Origin: Candidatus Kuenenia stuttgartensis
Lineage (GTDB): Bacteria; Planctomycetota; Planctomycetia; Pirellulales; UBA1268
Direction: 5' to 3'
Assembly (NCBI GenBank): GCA_945865325.1
Contig: CAMBFA010000020.1
Coordinates: forward strand, 1-35,306
Length of the DNA stretch: 35,306 bases
The notes beneath the pieces were generated by a model that saw nothing but the letters and a program-made list of their open reading frames with translations, was not told where the DNA came from and searched no databases. This document shows positions 25,068-33,068 of the stretch, piece by piece (position 1 is the stretch's first letter; every line of letters starts with the position of its first letter). A program made the position numbers and the translations under genes.

Positions 25068-25385
25068 TCACGGCGTCGTGGTCCGCCCGGCGGTGTTCAC
25101 GGCCGTCTCGTCGTTCTCATGAAAATTGCCGTCGAAAAGCCGCACGATCGCGGCGAGTGCCTCGGTGGCATCAGGTCCGGTGACCTCCACCACCAGCCTC
25201 GTCCCCTCCTCGGCGGCAAGCGTCAGCACCTCGAGGATGCTCTTGCCGTCGACCCGCTGCGACATGGAAACCAGTTCGATCCTCGATTGCCACTTCCGCG
25301 CCTCACGCGCGAGCATGTCCGCAGGCCGGGCATGGAGCCCCTGCTTCAATCCCACCACGACATCCCGAGAGACCACCTGCTGCAT
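25068..25385 (-). CDS. ptsH: Phosphocarrier protein HPr
   Basis: A 105-residue phosphocarrier passing phosphate from enzyme I to EIIA proteins. H18 in QGLHARPADML is the active-site histidine, followed by Arg and Pro as in all HPr proteins. S49 in DGKSILEVLTL occupies the regulatory serine position (Ser46 of Gram-positive HPr), so HPr kinase control is possible, but no kinase gene is in the window. A C-terminal tail of about 15 residues (ENDETAVNTAGRTTTP) is unusual and disordered-looking; typical HPr has 85-90 residues. It starts 18 bases after the EIIA gene, so the pair is co-transcribed, and is separated from ptsI by 173 bases. Confidence 0.95.
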   Translation of the reverse strand: MQQVVSRDVVVGLKQGLHARPADMLAREARKWQSRIELVSMSQRVDGKSILEVLTLAAEEGTRLVVEVTGPDATEALAAIVRLFDGNFHENDETAVNTAGRTTTP

Positions 25386-25403
25386 CGAAAGCCACCGTCT
25401 CCG

Positions 25404-25880
25404 TCAAGACACCATGCCATGGTTGTCGGCCGCCTCCAGCAGATGCTGGATGTCAGCCGGAGCCTTTGCCGCCTTCAATTCCCGGCAAAACGCATCGTCG
25501 CGCAGCTGCCGGGAGATGTTCTCGAGCGCCCGCAGATGCTGACCGGGCTGATCGGGGGGGGAGACGAGGAGGAAGAAAAGATGGACCGGATCGCCGTCGA
25601 GGCTGTCGAAGTCGATCCCCTCCTGACTCACCGCCACCGTTCCCACCAGCCGATCAGCGCTGGGGTGCTTTGTGTGCGGCACCGCCACCCCGCGCCCAAT
25701 GCCGGTGGTCCCCAGGTCTTCGCGTTTCAGAATCGCCTTGACGATGCTTTCGAGATCGGAGGCAGGGATCCGGCCGGCCTCGACCAGCGCCGTCGCCATC
25801 TCCCGGATCACCCCCTCCTTTGTCGACGAATCGACGTGGGAGCGGATCGCATCTGTCGCGACGAAATCGGAAAACTTCAT
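25404..25880 (-). CDS. PTS EIIA protein, fructose/nitrogen-regulatory type
   Basis: A 158-residue EIIA domain of the PtsN/fructose type. H69 in GIGRGVAVPHTKHPSADRLV is the phosphorylated histidine in the family motif GxGxGxAxPHxK. The N-terminal stretch MKFSDFVATDAIRSHVDSSTKEGVIREMATAL is the usual first helix pair. The protein has no EIIB or EIIC domain and none is encoded nearby, so it probably ends a regulatory phosphorelay like PtsN rather than feeding sugar transport. The HPF gene lies 147 bases upstream, the same association as in proteobacterial hpf-ptsN. HPr follows 18 bases downstream. No target can be predicted from the sequence. Confidence 0.93.
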   Translation of the reverse strand: MKFSDFVATDAIRSHVDSSTKEGVIREMATALVEAGRIPASDLESIVKAILKREDLGTTGIGRGVAVPHTKHPSADRLVGTVAVSQEGIDFDSLDGDPVHLFFLLVSPPDQPGQHLRALENISRQLRDDAFCRELKAAKAPADIQHLLEAADNHGMVS

Positions 25881-25953
25881 GCTGTGGTTTCTCGTGGGGA
25901 TTCCCGATCCGGATCACGCCCGCTGAGGGCTCGGATCCGTGGTCTTCGCACCC

Positions 25954-25969
25954 GGGGCCGCCCGGCCCC
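25954..25969. repeat. Small stem-loop between HPF and EIIA genes
   Basis: GGGGCC, loop GCCC, GGCCCC. This perfect 6-bp stem lies in the 147-base gap, 58 bases past the HPF stop. It belongs to the series of intercistronic hairpins in this cluster and has no U-run. Confidence 0.3.
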
Positions 25970-26027
25970 GCCTGCTTCGCGGCCACCCCGTGCCGGCGAG
26001 GCGTTCACTGGGGAGCCACTCCGGGAA

Positions 26028-26348
26028 TCAGACTTTTCTCGACGATTGAACGTGCTTGTGGTCCCGGGTCTTTTCCTTGTGCTTGCGGAGCTGCTGCTCG
26101 AGCTTCTGAACGGAGCCATCGACGCTCCGCCACAGATGCCCGGAGACATCATGGCTGACCATCTCGTGGAAGTGCTCCGCCGAGGCGACGATCTCGACGG
26201 CCGGGAGCGCCGGATTCTGGAGGTCGACGGTGACGTTGAGGGCCGTCAGGCCGTCGAAATAGCGTTTCAGCCTCGCCACTTTTGCGGTGATCTTCGACTG
26301 GGTGGCCGGGCTGAGTTGACCATGCCGTACCGAGAGTTTCGTCTGCAC
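26028..26348 (-). CDS. Ribosome hibernation factor HPF/RaiA-like
   Basis: A 106-residue short-form ribosome-associated inhibitor that binds the 30S decoding region during slow growth. The fold is the usual beta-alpha-beta-beta-beta-alpha: LSVRHGQLSPATQSKITAKVARLKRYF for strand and helix, then LNVTVDLQN, AVEIVASAEHF and a final amphipathic helix with a basic tail (RKHKEKTRDHKH). GTG is chosen as start because GGAAGGAT lies seven bases upstream and the family begins about here. The longer frame adds 47 residues with no similarity. The long-form dimerisation domain is absent. The gene sits upstream of the EIIA gene, as in many bacteria. Confidence 0.87.
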   Translation of the reverse strand: MQTKLSVRHGQLSPATQSKITAKVARLKRYFDGLTALNVTVDLQNPALPAVEIVASAEHFHEMVSHDVSGHLWRSVDGSVQKLEQQLRKHKEKTRDHKHVQSSRKV

Positions 26349-26506
26349 CCGGAATATCCTTCCAAACCAACGGGGAATGCCCGCCCCATGGCAGGCCTGG
26401 AACGGCCTGCTGTGAATGGGAGTGTACCACTGGCCCTCATGCTTCGACAAACCTCGGCCGGCAGACGGCCCCGGCAGGCATCTTTCCAACCCGCGGTCCC
26501 CCGCAA

Positions 26507-26535
26507 GCCCCCGCGCCGGGCCGCGTGGCGGGGGC
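26507..26535. terminator. Hairpin after the anti-sigma-like gene
   Basis: GCCCCCGC and GCGGGGGC form a perfect 8-bp stem with a 13-base loop. It lies 8 bases past the stop codon of the 779-residue protein gene on the minus strand. No U-run follows, so it could be Rho-assisted. It separates that gene from the HPF gene. Confidence 0.45.
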
Positions 26536-26543
26536 GCTTCCGG

Positions 26544-28883
26544 TCAGCGACTCCGCCTGATGAGTCCTTTTTCCTGAAGGGATCGCCACCAGGCAACGCC
26601 GTCGCGGCGGGCCTCTTCGGGGGCATCGGGCCGGAAGCGGGCAGAATCGAAAACCGACGGGTCGACGATGTCGACGAGATTCTTGAGGGCATACCGACGG
26701 ACGACCAGCTCGGTGGAGGCCAGCGCCTCGACGAGGGTCGCGCCGGCACCCGCGGCAAGGTCGGCATCTTCGGGACCGCGCGCCATCGCCATCAGGAGCT
26801 CAGCTCGGCCGGGGGGTCCGCGATCCTCCCAGGCCTTGCGGAGCCGGGCCGCCGACTCCACCCCCCGGGCGAGAGCGAGCGAAATAGTAGCCGCCTCGAG
26901 CGCCTGCCATTGACGCCCCTCGAGGCGCTTGCCGGGCCCCTCCGCACAGAGGACTTCGACGGCCATCTCGTAGCTCCCCTCGAGCGCGAGGAGGGTGGCC
27001 GCAAAGACCCGGTTCTCGACCCGCCGATCGATCGCTAGGGCGAGCGTCACGTCGTCGAGCCCGGCAGCGGGATCGCTCTCCGGCGGCAGGGCTGCGAGCC
27101 GGGCGGTGAAGGTTTCGGCGGCATTCCGCGCGAGTGGATCGATCCGCTCCCCACCGATCCCCCAGGGGGGCACCCGGCCGGGAGGAAGGGAGACCGTCTG
27201 CCGCGGCGCGGTCGATTCCCACCGCAATCCCCCTCGAGCCGGAAGGTCGACCGCCGCCCCGTCGGCATCAGGAATCCAGCGGACAAGTCGCCCCACGGCG
27301 ATCACTTCGGCGACCACCGGCACCTCACCGAGCCCTGGGCTCCAGACCGCGGCCCGCTCGGCCGTCACCGCGCCGTCCAGCCCGGCGGTAACCGTTCCGG
27401 CGATCCCGCCGGCGACGATTCCCAGCCGCGTCTCTCCCCGGGCGGCCCGGGCGACGACGCGCCCCTCCACCACCCAGACCCGGGGCGTACCGTCGGCGGC
27501 GGTCTCGAGCGTGATCAACGATCTGGGCAGGACGCGGAGCGACACACCGGCGAGGTTGAGCTCGGGTTGCATACCGGGAGGGACGATGAGCGTCTCCCCC
27601 GAATGCAGTGGCGTGCCGACGCCGATCGGCACCCACCACGCCCGGTCCCCCGCGGCCACAGCCCGCAGGAGGAGGCCATCGGCGGCGACAAACCCGAGGC
27701 TCTCTGCCGCGGTCCCACCGTCCCCTTCGAGGCCGACCGCGGCGGCGAGATCGTCCCCTCCGTCCTTCGCCGCGATCCCCTCTCCGCCCCCGCCCCGCGG
27801 CGGCGGGTTGATGGGCTTTCGCGGACGGACTCCAGCGGCGATCGCCAGGGCCTCGCCTGCCCGCACTTTCCTCGGCCCCGGGTCAGGCATCGTCGCCTCG
27901 GCCTCCGGTCCGGGATCGGCTCCGGCAAAGTCAACGGGCCCGAGCGCCGCCTCGAAAGTCGGGGCTCCGCCGTCCACCGTATCGGTGTCGCCGGCTGGTG
28001 CGCCGTCAGCCGGGCCGACGGGGGGAAGCGGGTCGGCATCGGCGGCGGCGAGGAGCTCGGCCAGGCCGCGCGGCGCTCCCGCGGCAGCGGCGATCGCGGC
28101 GTCGGCGGGCGGGGCCACGTTCTCCGCGGCGGCGGGCTCGCCCCCGATCGGCCCAGGAGGGGCGGGCACTTGCCCGCCGTCGAGATGGGCGACCGCCTCC
28201 CTAGAACGCGGCGCGGCGCGGAACAAGCCAGCCGATTGGGCCAGCAGCGCCGCGAGTACGGCCAGGAGCAGCAGCGCCGACCCGGCCAGGGCCCACGCCC
28301 CCCAGGGCGTTCTGGAGGGGGGGCCGTCCACCGAGGCGACAGGCCTCTGAGGGGTTGGTGCGGGGGCACGTTCGCGGGTGTCGAAGGGGGCCGGGGCCTG
28401 GACCGGCTGTGTCACCTCCGGCCGGCGGGGTGCGCCGGCGCGCCCGCCAGGGGGCTGGCCGGCGATCACCTCCGGATGGGCGGCGACCCTATGCCGCATC
28501 GCCTCGAGGAGCTGCCGACGATGGGAGGCATTGAGGGGAAGCAAGACCTCCGGATGCTTCGCCACTTCGGCGAGGATCGCATGGCACGCAGCGACCTCCG
28601 CCAGGTGCATGTCCGATTCGAGGCAGATCGTCTCGAAGGCCTCGAGCCGGTCGGGGGCGAGAGTGTTGTCGAGGTATTCGGCCACCGAATCGGGGTCGAC
28701 CGCGAGCCCCTTGCCGTTGATCCGGGGGGTGGAGAGGTGCGGATTGCCGACACACGCCCCGATCCGCGCCACGAGCTGGCAGGCCATCGGGCTTCCCTCC
28801 ACCTTCTCGCCCAGGTGCGCCTGCTCGTCGGGGGGGAGGACGCCATCCATCCAGGCCAAGAGCGTACGGAGGGTGAGGCGCAT
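26544..28883 (-). CDS. Anti-sigma/FecR-like membrane protein
   Basis: A 779-residue single-pass membrane protein. The N-terminal 130 residues hold two helical units (LLAWMDGVLPPDEQAHLGEK and VAEYLDNTLAPDRLEAFETI) resembling anti-sigma helices but lacking the zinc-binding His/Cys set. A basic, Pro-rich stretch leads to the membrane helix WALAGSALLLLAVLAALLAQ (about 197-216). A long Pro/Ala/Gly-rich outer region follows (about 220-370). A beta-rich part from about 390 (GDRAWWVPIGVGTPLHSGET, RVWVVEGRVV) looks like a FecR/LysM-type ligand domain. The end, from about 610, is helical repeats. Likely a transmembrane regulator. No sigma factor gene is adjacent. The start has AGGAG seven bases upstream; a start 7 codons earlier is possible. 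Confidence 0.6.
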   Translation of the reverse strand: MRLTLRTLLAWMDGVLPPDEQAHLGEKVEGSPMACQLVARIGACVGNPHLSTPRINGKGLAVDPDSVAEYLDNTLAPDRLEAFETICLESDMHLAEVAACHAILAEVAKHPEVLLPLNASHRRQLLEAMRHRVAAHPEVIAGQPPGGRAGAPRRPEVTQPVQAPAPFDTRERAPAPTPQRPVASVDGPPSRTPWGAWALAGSALLLLAVLAALLAQSAGLFRAAPRSREAVAHLDGGQVPAPPGPIGGEPAAAENVAPPADAAIAAAAGAPRGLAELLAAADADPLPPVGPADGAPAGDTDTVDGGAPTFEAALGPVDFAGADPGPEAEATMPDPGPRKVRAGEALAIAAGVRPRKPINPPPRGGGGEGIAAKDGGDDLAAAVGLEGDGGTAAESLGFVAADGLLLRAVAAGDRAWWVPIGVGTPLHSGETLIVPPGMQPELNLAGVSLRVLPRSLITLETAADGTPRVWVVEGRVVARAARGETRLGIVAGGIAGTVTAGLDGAVTAERAAVWSPGLGEVPVVAEVIAVGRLVRWIPDADGAAVDLPARGGLRWESTAPRQTVSLPPGRVPPWGIGGERIDPLARNAAETFTARLAALPPESDPAAGLDDVTLALAIDRRVENRVFAATLLALEGSYEMAVEVLCAEGPGKRLEGRQWQALEAATISLALARGVESAARLRKAWEDRGPPGRAELLMAMARGPEDADLAAGAGATLVEALASTELVVRRYALKNLVDIVDPSVFDSARFRPDAPEEARRDGVAWWRSLQEKGLIRRSR

Positions 28884-29067
28884 CGTGGGGCTCCTGAGGG
28901 GCACGCGACGGGGACGGATAGGGAGTGAGCGAAAAGCGCCAATTTCGTGCAGCTAAACGCCAGAAATCAGCGAACCTTGCGGCTTCGTAAGGATCTTGGA
29001 AAACTTCTGGGGTGGGGCGATCACTCCTCTCCTGCGAGGCGTATACGATGGGAAGTTCCCTGATAAC

Positions 29068-29075
29068 GGAGGAGG
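29068..29075 (+). promoter_or_regulatory. Strong ribosome-binding site of the TPR gene
   Basis: GGAGGAGG lies six bases before the ATG at 29082 and fixes that start. TATACGAT at 29042-29049 is a plausible -10 region without a good -35. Confidence 0.5.
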
Positions 29076-29081
29076 CACGCG

Positions 29082-29645
29082 ATGACCGAACTGTCACGGC
29101 TTCGCCAGCAGGCGATCCTGCGACATGCTGCCGGGTACGTTGAATTGGGCGAATTGCTCGTCGAAACCGACAAGCCGGTTCCGGTTGCGGCCGCCCGTCT
29201 GCTCCGGCGGGCTCTCAACACGCTCGATGAGCTTCCCGAAGCGCAGCGTTCGATTCCGGCGGCGGCCCTCCTGCGTGGCGAGGCGCTGCGGGCTCTGGGG
29301 CATTGGATCGCGGCGCTCGAGCCGCTCGCCGAGGTCGTTGAGGGGGATCCGCAACGGGTCGAGGCCTGGCTCGGGCTGGGGTGGTGCCTGAAGCGGCTCG
29401 ACCGGCTCCCGGAGGCGATGGACGCCCTCAAACGCGGTCTCGCTGTCGAGCCCGACCAGGCGATCCTCCACTACAATCTCGCCTGCTATCTGTCGCTGTC
29501 GGGCGACCCGGCGACGTCGGTGGAGCATCTCGCCAGGGCGATCTCGCTTGACCAGCGCTATCGAGATCTCACCGAAGCCGAGCCCGACTTCGATCCGATC
29601 CGTACCGACCCCCGCTTCGTCGCCGCCACCGACCTCGCCCTCTGA
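29082..29645 (+). CDS. TPR-repeat protein
   Basis: A 187-residue soluble protein made mostly of tetratricopeptide-like helix pairs. Clear repeats run from about residue 95 (VEAWLGLGWCLKRLDRLPEA) through LHYNLACYLSLSGDPATSVE near 130. A less regular helical stretch starts at AAARLLRRALNTLDE. The C-terminus, LTEAEPDFDPIRTDPRF, is a common ending in stand-alone bacterial TPR proteins. TPR proteins scaffold protein contacts; no partner can be inferred. The gene is divergent from the anti-sigma-like gene with a 198-base shared upstream region. There is no signal peptide. Confidence 0.85.
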   Translation: MTELSRLRQQAILRHAAGYVELGELLVETDKPVPVAAARLLRRALNTLDELPEAQRSIPAAALLRGEALRALGHWIAALEPLAEVVEGDPQRVEAWLGLGWCLKRLDRLPEAMDALKRGLAVEPDQAILHYNLACYLSLSGDPATSVEHLARAISLDQRYRDLTEAEPDFDPIRTDPRFVAATDLAL

Positions 29646-29683
29646 CAACTCTCGGACAGGCGCCTGGGGGAGTCTCTGAGCAA

Positions 29684-29703
29684 ATCGCTACGCCAGAAGC
29701 GAT
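29684..29703. terminator. Candidate stem-loop after the TPR gene
   Basis: ATCGCT and AGCGAT are separated by eight bases, 39 bases after the TPR stop. The rest of the 209-base gap before the AroE-like gene holds CCCCC and GGGGGG runs 17 bases apart followed by TTTCT, which might be a second weak terminator. Neither is strong. Confidence 0.3.
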
Positions 29704-29854
29704 GGCCGACACCCCCGATAAGTTACGGTCTTTGGGGGGTTTCTAAACTGGACAACGGCCATGGATGCCTTTTGGTCGACGGACCGACTTGGTGGGGCCA
29801 AGGTTGGCCGGGCCGATTTGCCCTGGAGATCGACGATCGGTTCTCATAGTCGGC

Positions 29855-30688
29855 ATGACCAGCCCTGCCCTCCAGGACATCGTCGCGCTCCTCGGTTGCC
29901 CGGCCGCCGGCAACCCGGCGCAGTATCTGTTTGAGCGGGCGATCGCTGCCGCCGGGCTCGACTGGCGGTTTCTGACGTTCGACGTCCTCCCGGAACGGCT
30001 CGCCCTGGCCCTCGGCGGTATCGACGCGATGGGCTTCCGGGGCTGCCTCCTCGCAGGCGCCCTCCAGGAGGGGGCTATGCCGCTGCTCGCGCACGCCTCG
30101 CCGGCCGCCCGGTTTGCCGGTGCTGCGAGCCTCGTCGAGCATCAGGCGGGGGGGCTGTTCGGCCACATGACCGATGGTCGGGGGATTGTCGAAGCCCTCC
30201 GCGCCCATGCCGATCTGACAGCCGCGCGGGTGGTGATCGCCGGCGCCGGGCCAACCGGCCGGGCGACCGGCCTGGAGCTGGCCCTTTCCGGCGTTGCCGA
30301 GATCCTCGTCGCTGACCGTTCTCCGGAGGTCGCCACGGCGCTGGTTGAGCGTCTGCGGGGGCTCGACACGACTGCCGAAATCACGCTCCTCCCCTCCGAG
30401 CCTGCTGTGGAGATCCCGGAACGGGCCAATATTGTCGTCACCTCACGGGGGCGCGACGAGCCGCCGGTGGTGATCGGCGGTCTCCGCTCCGAGCTCGTTG
30501 TGGCCGATACCGATCTTGTCGAGCAGCCATCGAGCGTGGTGGCGGCCGGTCAGAAGGCAGGCTGCTGCGTGATCGACGGCCTCGAGGTCCATGTGGCGAA
30601 GATCATTATCGACTTCCAGGTGCTCACCGGCACCGAGCCCGACGCCGAGATGCTCCGCGAGGCGCTCGAAGAGTTTTTGAGCGCGTAG
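29855..30688 (+). CDS. AroE-like dehydrogenase-fold protein, catalytic Lys lost
   Basis: A 277-residue protein with the shikimate/quinate dehydrogenase layout. The N-terminal substrate domain runs to about residue 115, followed by an NAD(P)-binding Rossmann domain with GAGPTGRA at 130-137. The conserved TDG (Asp107 in HMTDGRG) is kept. The catalytic lysine position, in the segment normally N-V-T-x-P-x-K, is Gln71 (AGALQEGAMPLL). The SxS substrate-binding motif near the N-terminus is replaced by GNPAQYLF. The C-terminal helix GLEVHVAKIIIDFQVLTG matches the family end, with some residues altered. It may act on another substrate or serve as a pseudoenzyme. No strong SD sequence precedes the ATG; an ATG 90 bases upstream (29765) is an alternative. 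Confidence 0.75.
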   Translation: MTSPALQDIVALLGCPAAGNPAQYLFERAIAAAGLDWRFLTFDVLPERLALALGGIDAMGFRGCLLAGALQEGAMPLLAHASPAARFAGAASLVEHQAGGLFGHMTDGRGIVEALRAHADLTAARVVIAGAGPTGRATGLELALSGVAEILVADRSPEVATALVERLRGLDTTAEITLLPSEPAVEIPERANIVVTSRGRDEPPVVIGGLRSELVVADTDLVEQPSSVVAAGQKAGCCVIDGLEVHVAKIIIDFQVLTGTEPDAEMLREALEEFLSA

Positions 30689-30714
30689 CGGGCCGGATCG
30701 TTGGTGCCTCGGGC

Positions 30715-31782
30715 TCACCCCGCCGGGGAGACTCGGGCGAGCTTCGCCTCGAGGGCGGTGACACCGGCCCGGACGTCCGACACCGGATCGTCGGCGAGCG
30801 CTTTCACCCGGTCGAGAACCCCTGCGGGAAAAGGTGCGTGGGTAGCGTCGACGAGGAGGGCGAGGCCGCGGAGGGCATTCAAAACGACGAGGGCCCGCTT
30901 GTAACGCTTCGATTGGGCGGCATCGTCACGGGCATCCAGCGCTGGGGCCGGTTGATCGGGGAGGGAGAGCATCTCCTCGAGGGTGTCGAGGCAGTCGTCG
31001 TCGCCGAGGCGGGCCAGCGCCAGCGCCGTGTTGTAGCGAACGTCGTCGTTGGTATCGGCGAGGAGGGCATGGAGTCGGTCGGCGGCCGGGCCGGCCCCCT
31101 GCTGAGCGATGACCCCGAGGGTGAACGCCGCGGCCGAGCGGAGACTGACGTCTTCAGACCGCGATGCGGCGCCGACGGCCTCGACCACGTCGGGGCCCGC
31201 CACCGTGCCACCGCCGGCAGCGACGTTCGTCGACAGGACTGCGATCGCCTCGATGGCCGCACGGGCCACGTCGGGCCGGGTCGTATCCTTGGCCCGCTCG
31301 AGGAGCGGAGGGAGGGCCTCGGAAATCGTGAACTCACCCAAGGCGCGGCAGAGATAGACGCGAAGCATCTGCGACTGCTCGCCGGTCCGCCCGCTCTTGG
31401 ACTCATCCGTGAGGATCCGGCCGAGCTCCACGGCAAGGGTGGGATCGGCCTTCAGGGCCCCGCCCCCCGGGCCGCGGAGATCGTTGGCGAGGTTGAGGGC
31501 CGCCTGCCAGCGTCCTTCGTTGTCGCGGCGGAGCGTGCGGACGTAGGCCTGCGGGTCCTGGCCGAGGTGAGCGAGCCAGTGGAAGGTGAGCCAGACGCCG
31601 ACAATGATCGCTACGATCAGCCCCGGCACGAGGAACAGTTGGACAAGAAACCCCGCGCTCGGTGGTTCGACCGGCGGGAGGAGTTGATCCGGCGACATCG
31701 GCCGGCGGGAATGCGAGTTGTCGGCGGGGGCTGCCATGGAGCGGATCGGAGGGGGGAGCGTGGGGAAGAACAGGTCCTCCAT
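30715..31782 (-). CDS. HEAT-repeat membrane protein
   Basis: A 355-residue protein with a cytoplasmic Pro-rich N-terminus and one membrane helix (LVQLFLVPGLIVAIIVGVWLTF, about 46-67). Helical repeats of HEAT type run from about residue 80 to the end. Examples are RPDVARAAIEAIAVLSTN, SLRSAAAFTLGVIAQQG and DDVRYNTALALARLGDDDC. HEAT repeats bind proteins. The orientation implies the repeats face outside, unless the helix is a reversed anchor. Several starts are possible: ATG at 31782, 31737 or 31698. I took the first because it directly follows a divergent gap. It is convergent with the AroE-like gene and divergent from the lipoate-ligase family gene. Confidence 0.7.
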   Translation of the reverse strand: MEDLFFPTLPPPIRSMAAPADNSHSRRPMSPDQLLPPVEPPSAGFLVQLFLVPGLIVAIIVGVWLTFHWLAHLGQDPQAYVRTLRRDNEGRWQAALNLANDLRGPGGGALKADPTLAVELGRILTDESKSGRTGEQSQMLRVYLCRALGEFTISEALPPLLERAKDTTRPDVARAAIEAIAVLSTNVAAGGGTVAGPDVVEAVGAASRSEDVSLRSAAAFTLGVIAQQGAGPAADRLHALLADTNDDVRYNTALALARLGDDDCLDTLEEMLSLPDQPAPALDARDDAAQSKRYKRALVVLNALRGLALLVDATHAPFPAGVLDRVKALADDPVSDVRAGVTALEAKLARVSPAG

Positions 31783-31918
31783 TCTATACCCACCGCGGTC
31801 CGCAGGCCTGACGGTGGCGTTTTCCCAGCCGCTCGGTTCTGATTTCGCCCGACGCAGCCGGCCTTGCTCTCTCTCCGGCCGGCGTCTCCCGGTTCCGATT
31901 CCGCCTGGTTCTCTCCCC

Positions 31919-32722
31919 ATGGCCTCTGCCGCATCCCCTTCCCCTCCGCCGCTGTGGCTCGATGCAGCGGCGGCCGACGCCCTTCTCGCCGGGAGCGGTG
32001 GCGCCGACGTGATCGCGGCGCTGGCCCTCGACGAAGCCCTCCTCGAGGAGGCTCACGAGGGGGTCCGTGGGGAAGCGGTGGTGCGCACCTGGATGGCGAC
32101 GCGGCCGGTGGTCGTGGTGGGGTCGTCGAGCCGGGTGGAGGAGGAGGTCGACGTCGCCGGCTGTGATGCCGCCGGGGTGCCGATCCTGCGGCGGCCGAGT
32201 GGCGGGGCGACGGTGATCCTCGGGCCGGGATGTGTGATGTGGTCGGTGGTGACGCCGTATCCCGCCGGGGTGCCGGCGGTGGAGCGGATCCACGCGGCGA
32301 TGCTCGATCCGCTCGTGGGGGCGCTTGTCTCGGCGGGATTGCCGGTGTCGCGGCAGGGGACGAGCGATCTGGTCCTGACGGTGGATGAGGGGAGCGAAGC
32401 GATCCCGTCGCTCAAAAAAATCTCCGGCAATGCGCTCCGCGTCCGGCGGCATGGAGTGCTCTACCACGGCACGCTCCTCGACCGCTTCGACCTGCCGCTC
32501 GCGGCCCGGCTTTTGAAACATCCGCCGCGTGAGCCCGACTACCGTGGCCAGCGGCCGCACGCGGAGTTCCTCGTCAATTTGGAGCTGGGGCGGGAGCGGA
32601 TCGAGGGGCTCCTCCGGGAGGCGTTCGGCGCGGTCGACCCGCTTGGGGAGCTACCGCTGGAGCGGGTAGCGCGGCTGATCGAGGAGCGGTATGGCGATCG
32701 GGCCTGGACGCACCGCCTCTGA
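31919..32722 (+). CDS. Lipoate-protein ligase family protein
   Basis: A 267-residue member of the LplA/BPL catalytic fold, which attaches lipoate or octanoate to carrier domains of 2-oxoacid dehydrogenases or the glycine cleavage H protein. RRPSGGATVILGPG (91-104) matches the RRxSGGG nucleotide and lipoate loop, with Ala in place of the last Gly. LKKISGNALR (165-174) carries the conserved Lys in KISGNA. LYHGTLLDRF (181-190) is the third family motif. Octanoyl-transfer relatives share these motifs, so the acyl donor is uncertain. The first 25 residues are Ala/Pro-rich and may not be translated from the shown ATG. The upstream region is shared with the HEAT gene. Confidence 0.85.
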   Translation: MASAASPSPPPLWLDAAAADALLAGSGGADVIAALALDEALLEEAHEGVRGEAVVRTWMATRPVVVVGSSSRVEEEVDVAGCDAAGVPILRRPSGGATVILGPGCVMWSVVTPYPAGVPAVERIHAAMLDPLVGALVSAGLPVSRQGTSDLVLTVDEGSEAIPSLKKISGNALRVRRHGVLYHGTLLDRFDLPLAARLLKHPPREPDYRGQRPHAEFLVNLELGRERIEGLLREAFGAVDPLGELPLERVARLIEERYGDRAWTHRL

Positions 32723-33068
32723 TCGAGCGCTTCCGATCGGGCCGCCCGGGCTCCGGTTGATGGCGGCAGCCCACGTTGGCCCAGGTGTTCCCCGCGATCC
32801 TCCCTCGAGAGCCCGGCGGTCCTGGCAAGCTGCGTTGACCTTGCCGACGGCGCGGTTTGCGATTCCTTGCTGATCGCGGGTCACCGAATGGGCGGTGGCC
32901 GGACGATGAAATCCCCGTTGGTGGGAAGGGTGACGTCCCGGGCTGCGAAAGCCGCCTTTCGTCGCAGGAATCCGCCCGGTAGATTTCCGCTTCGATCGAC
33001 AGGAAGTCGTTCGCAACAGATCGCTCGTCCGATCCGCCCGCAGAACACGCAACAGGAGGTTGCCGACC
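32723..33068. other. 346-base region without a gene
   Basis: No supportable coding sequence was found. It contains two small inverted repeats: GGCAAG/CTTGCC (32824-32845) and GCGAT/ATCGC (32859-32877). Frames crossing it are shadows. The first repeat lies 101 bases after the lipoate-ligase family stop. TTGACC at 32835-32840, inside the first repeat's loop, is the only -35-like box noticed and has no good -10. Confidence 0.5.

Noticed and set aside
28884-29081. Search for a sigma factor gene beside the anti-sigma-like protein
   Set aside because: The divergent gap has only 198 bases and no sigma-like frame; the TPR gene follows.
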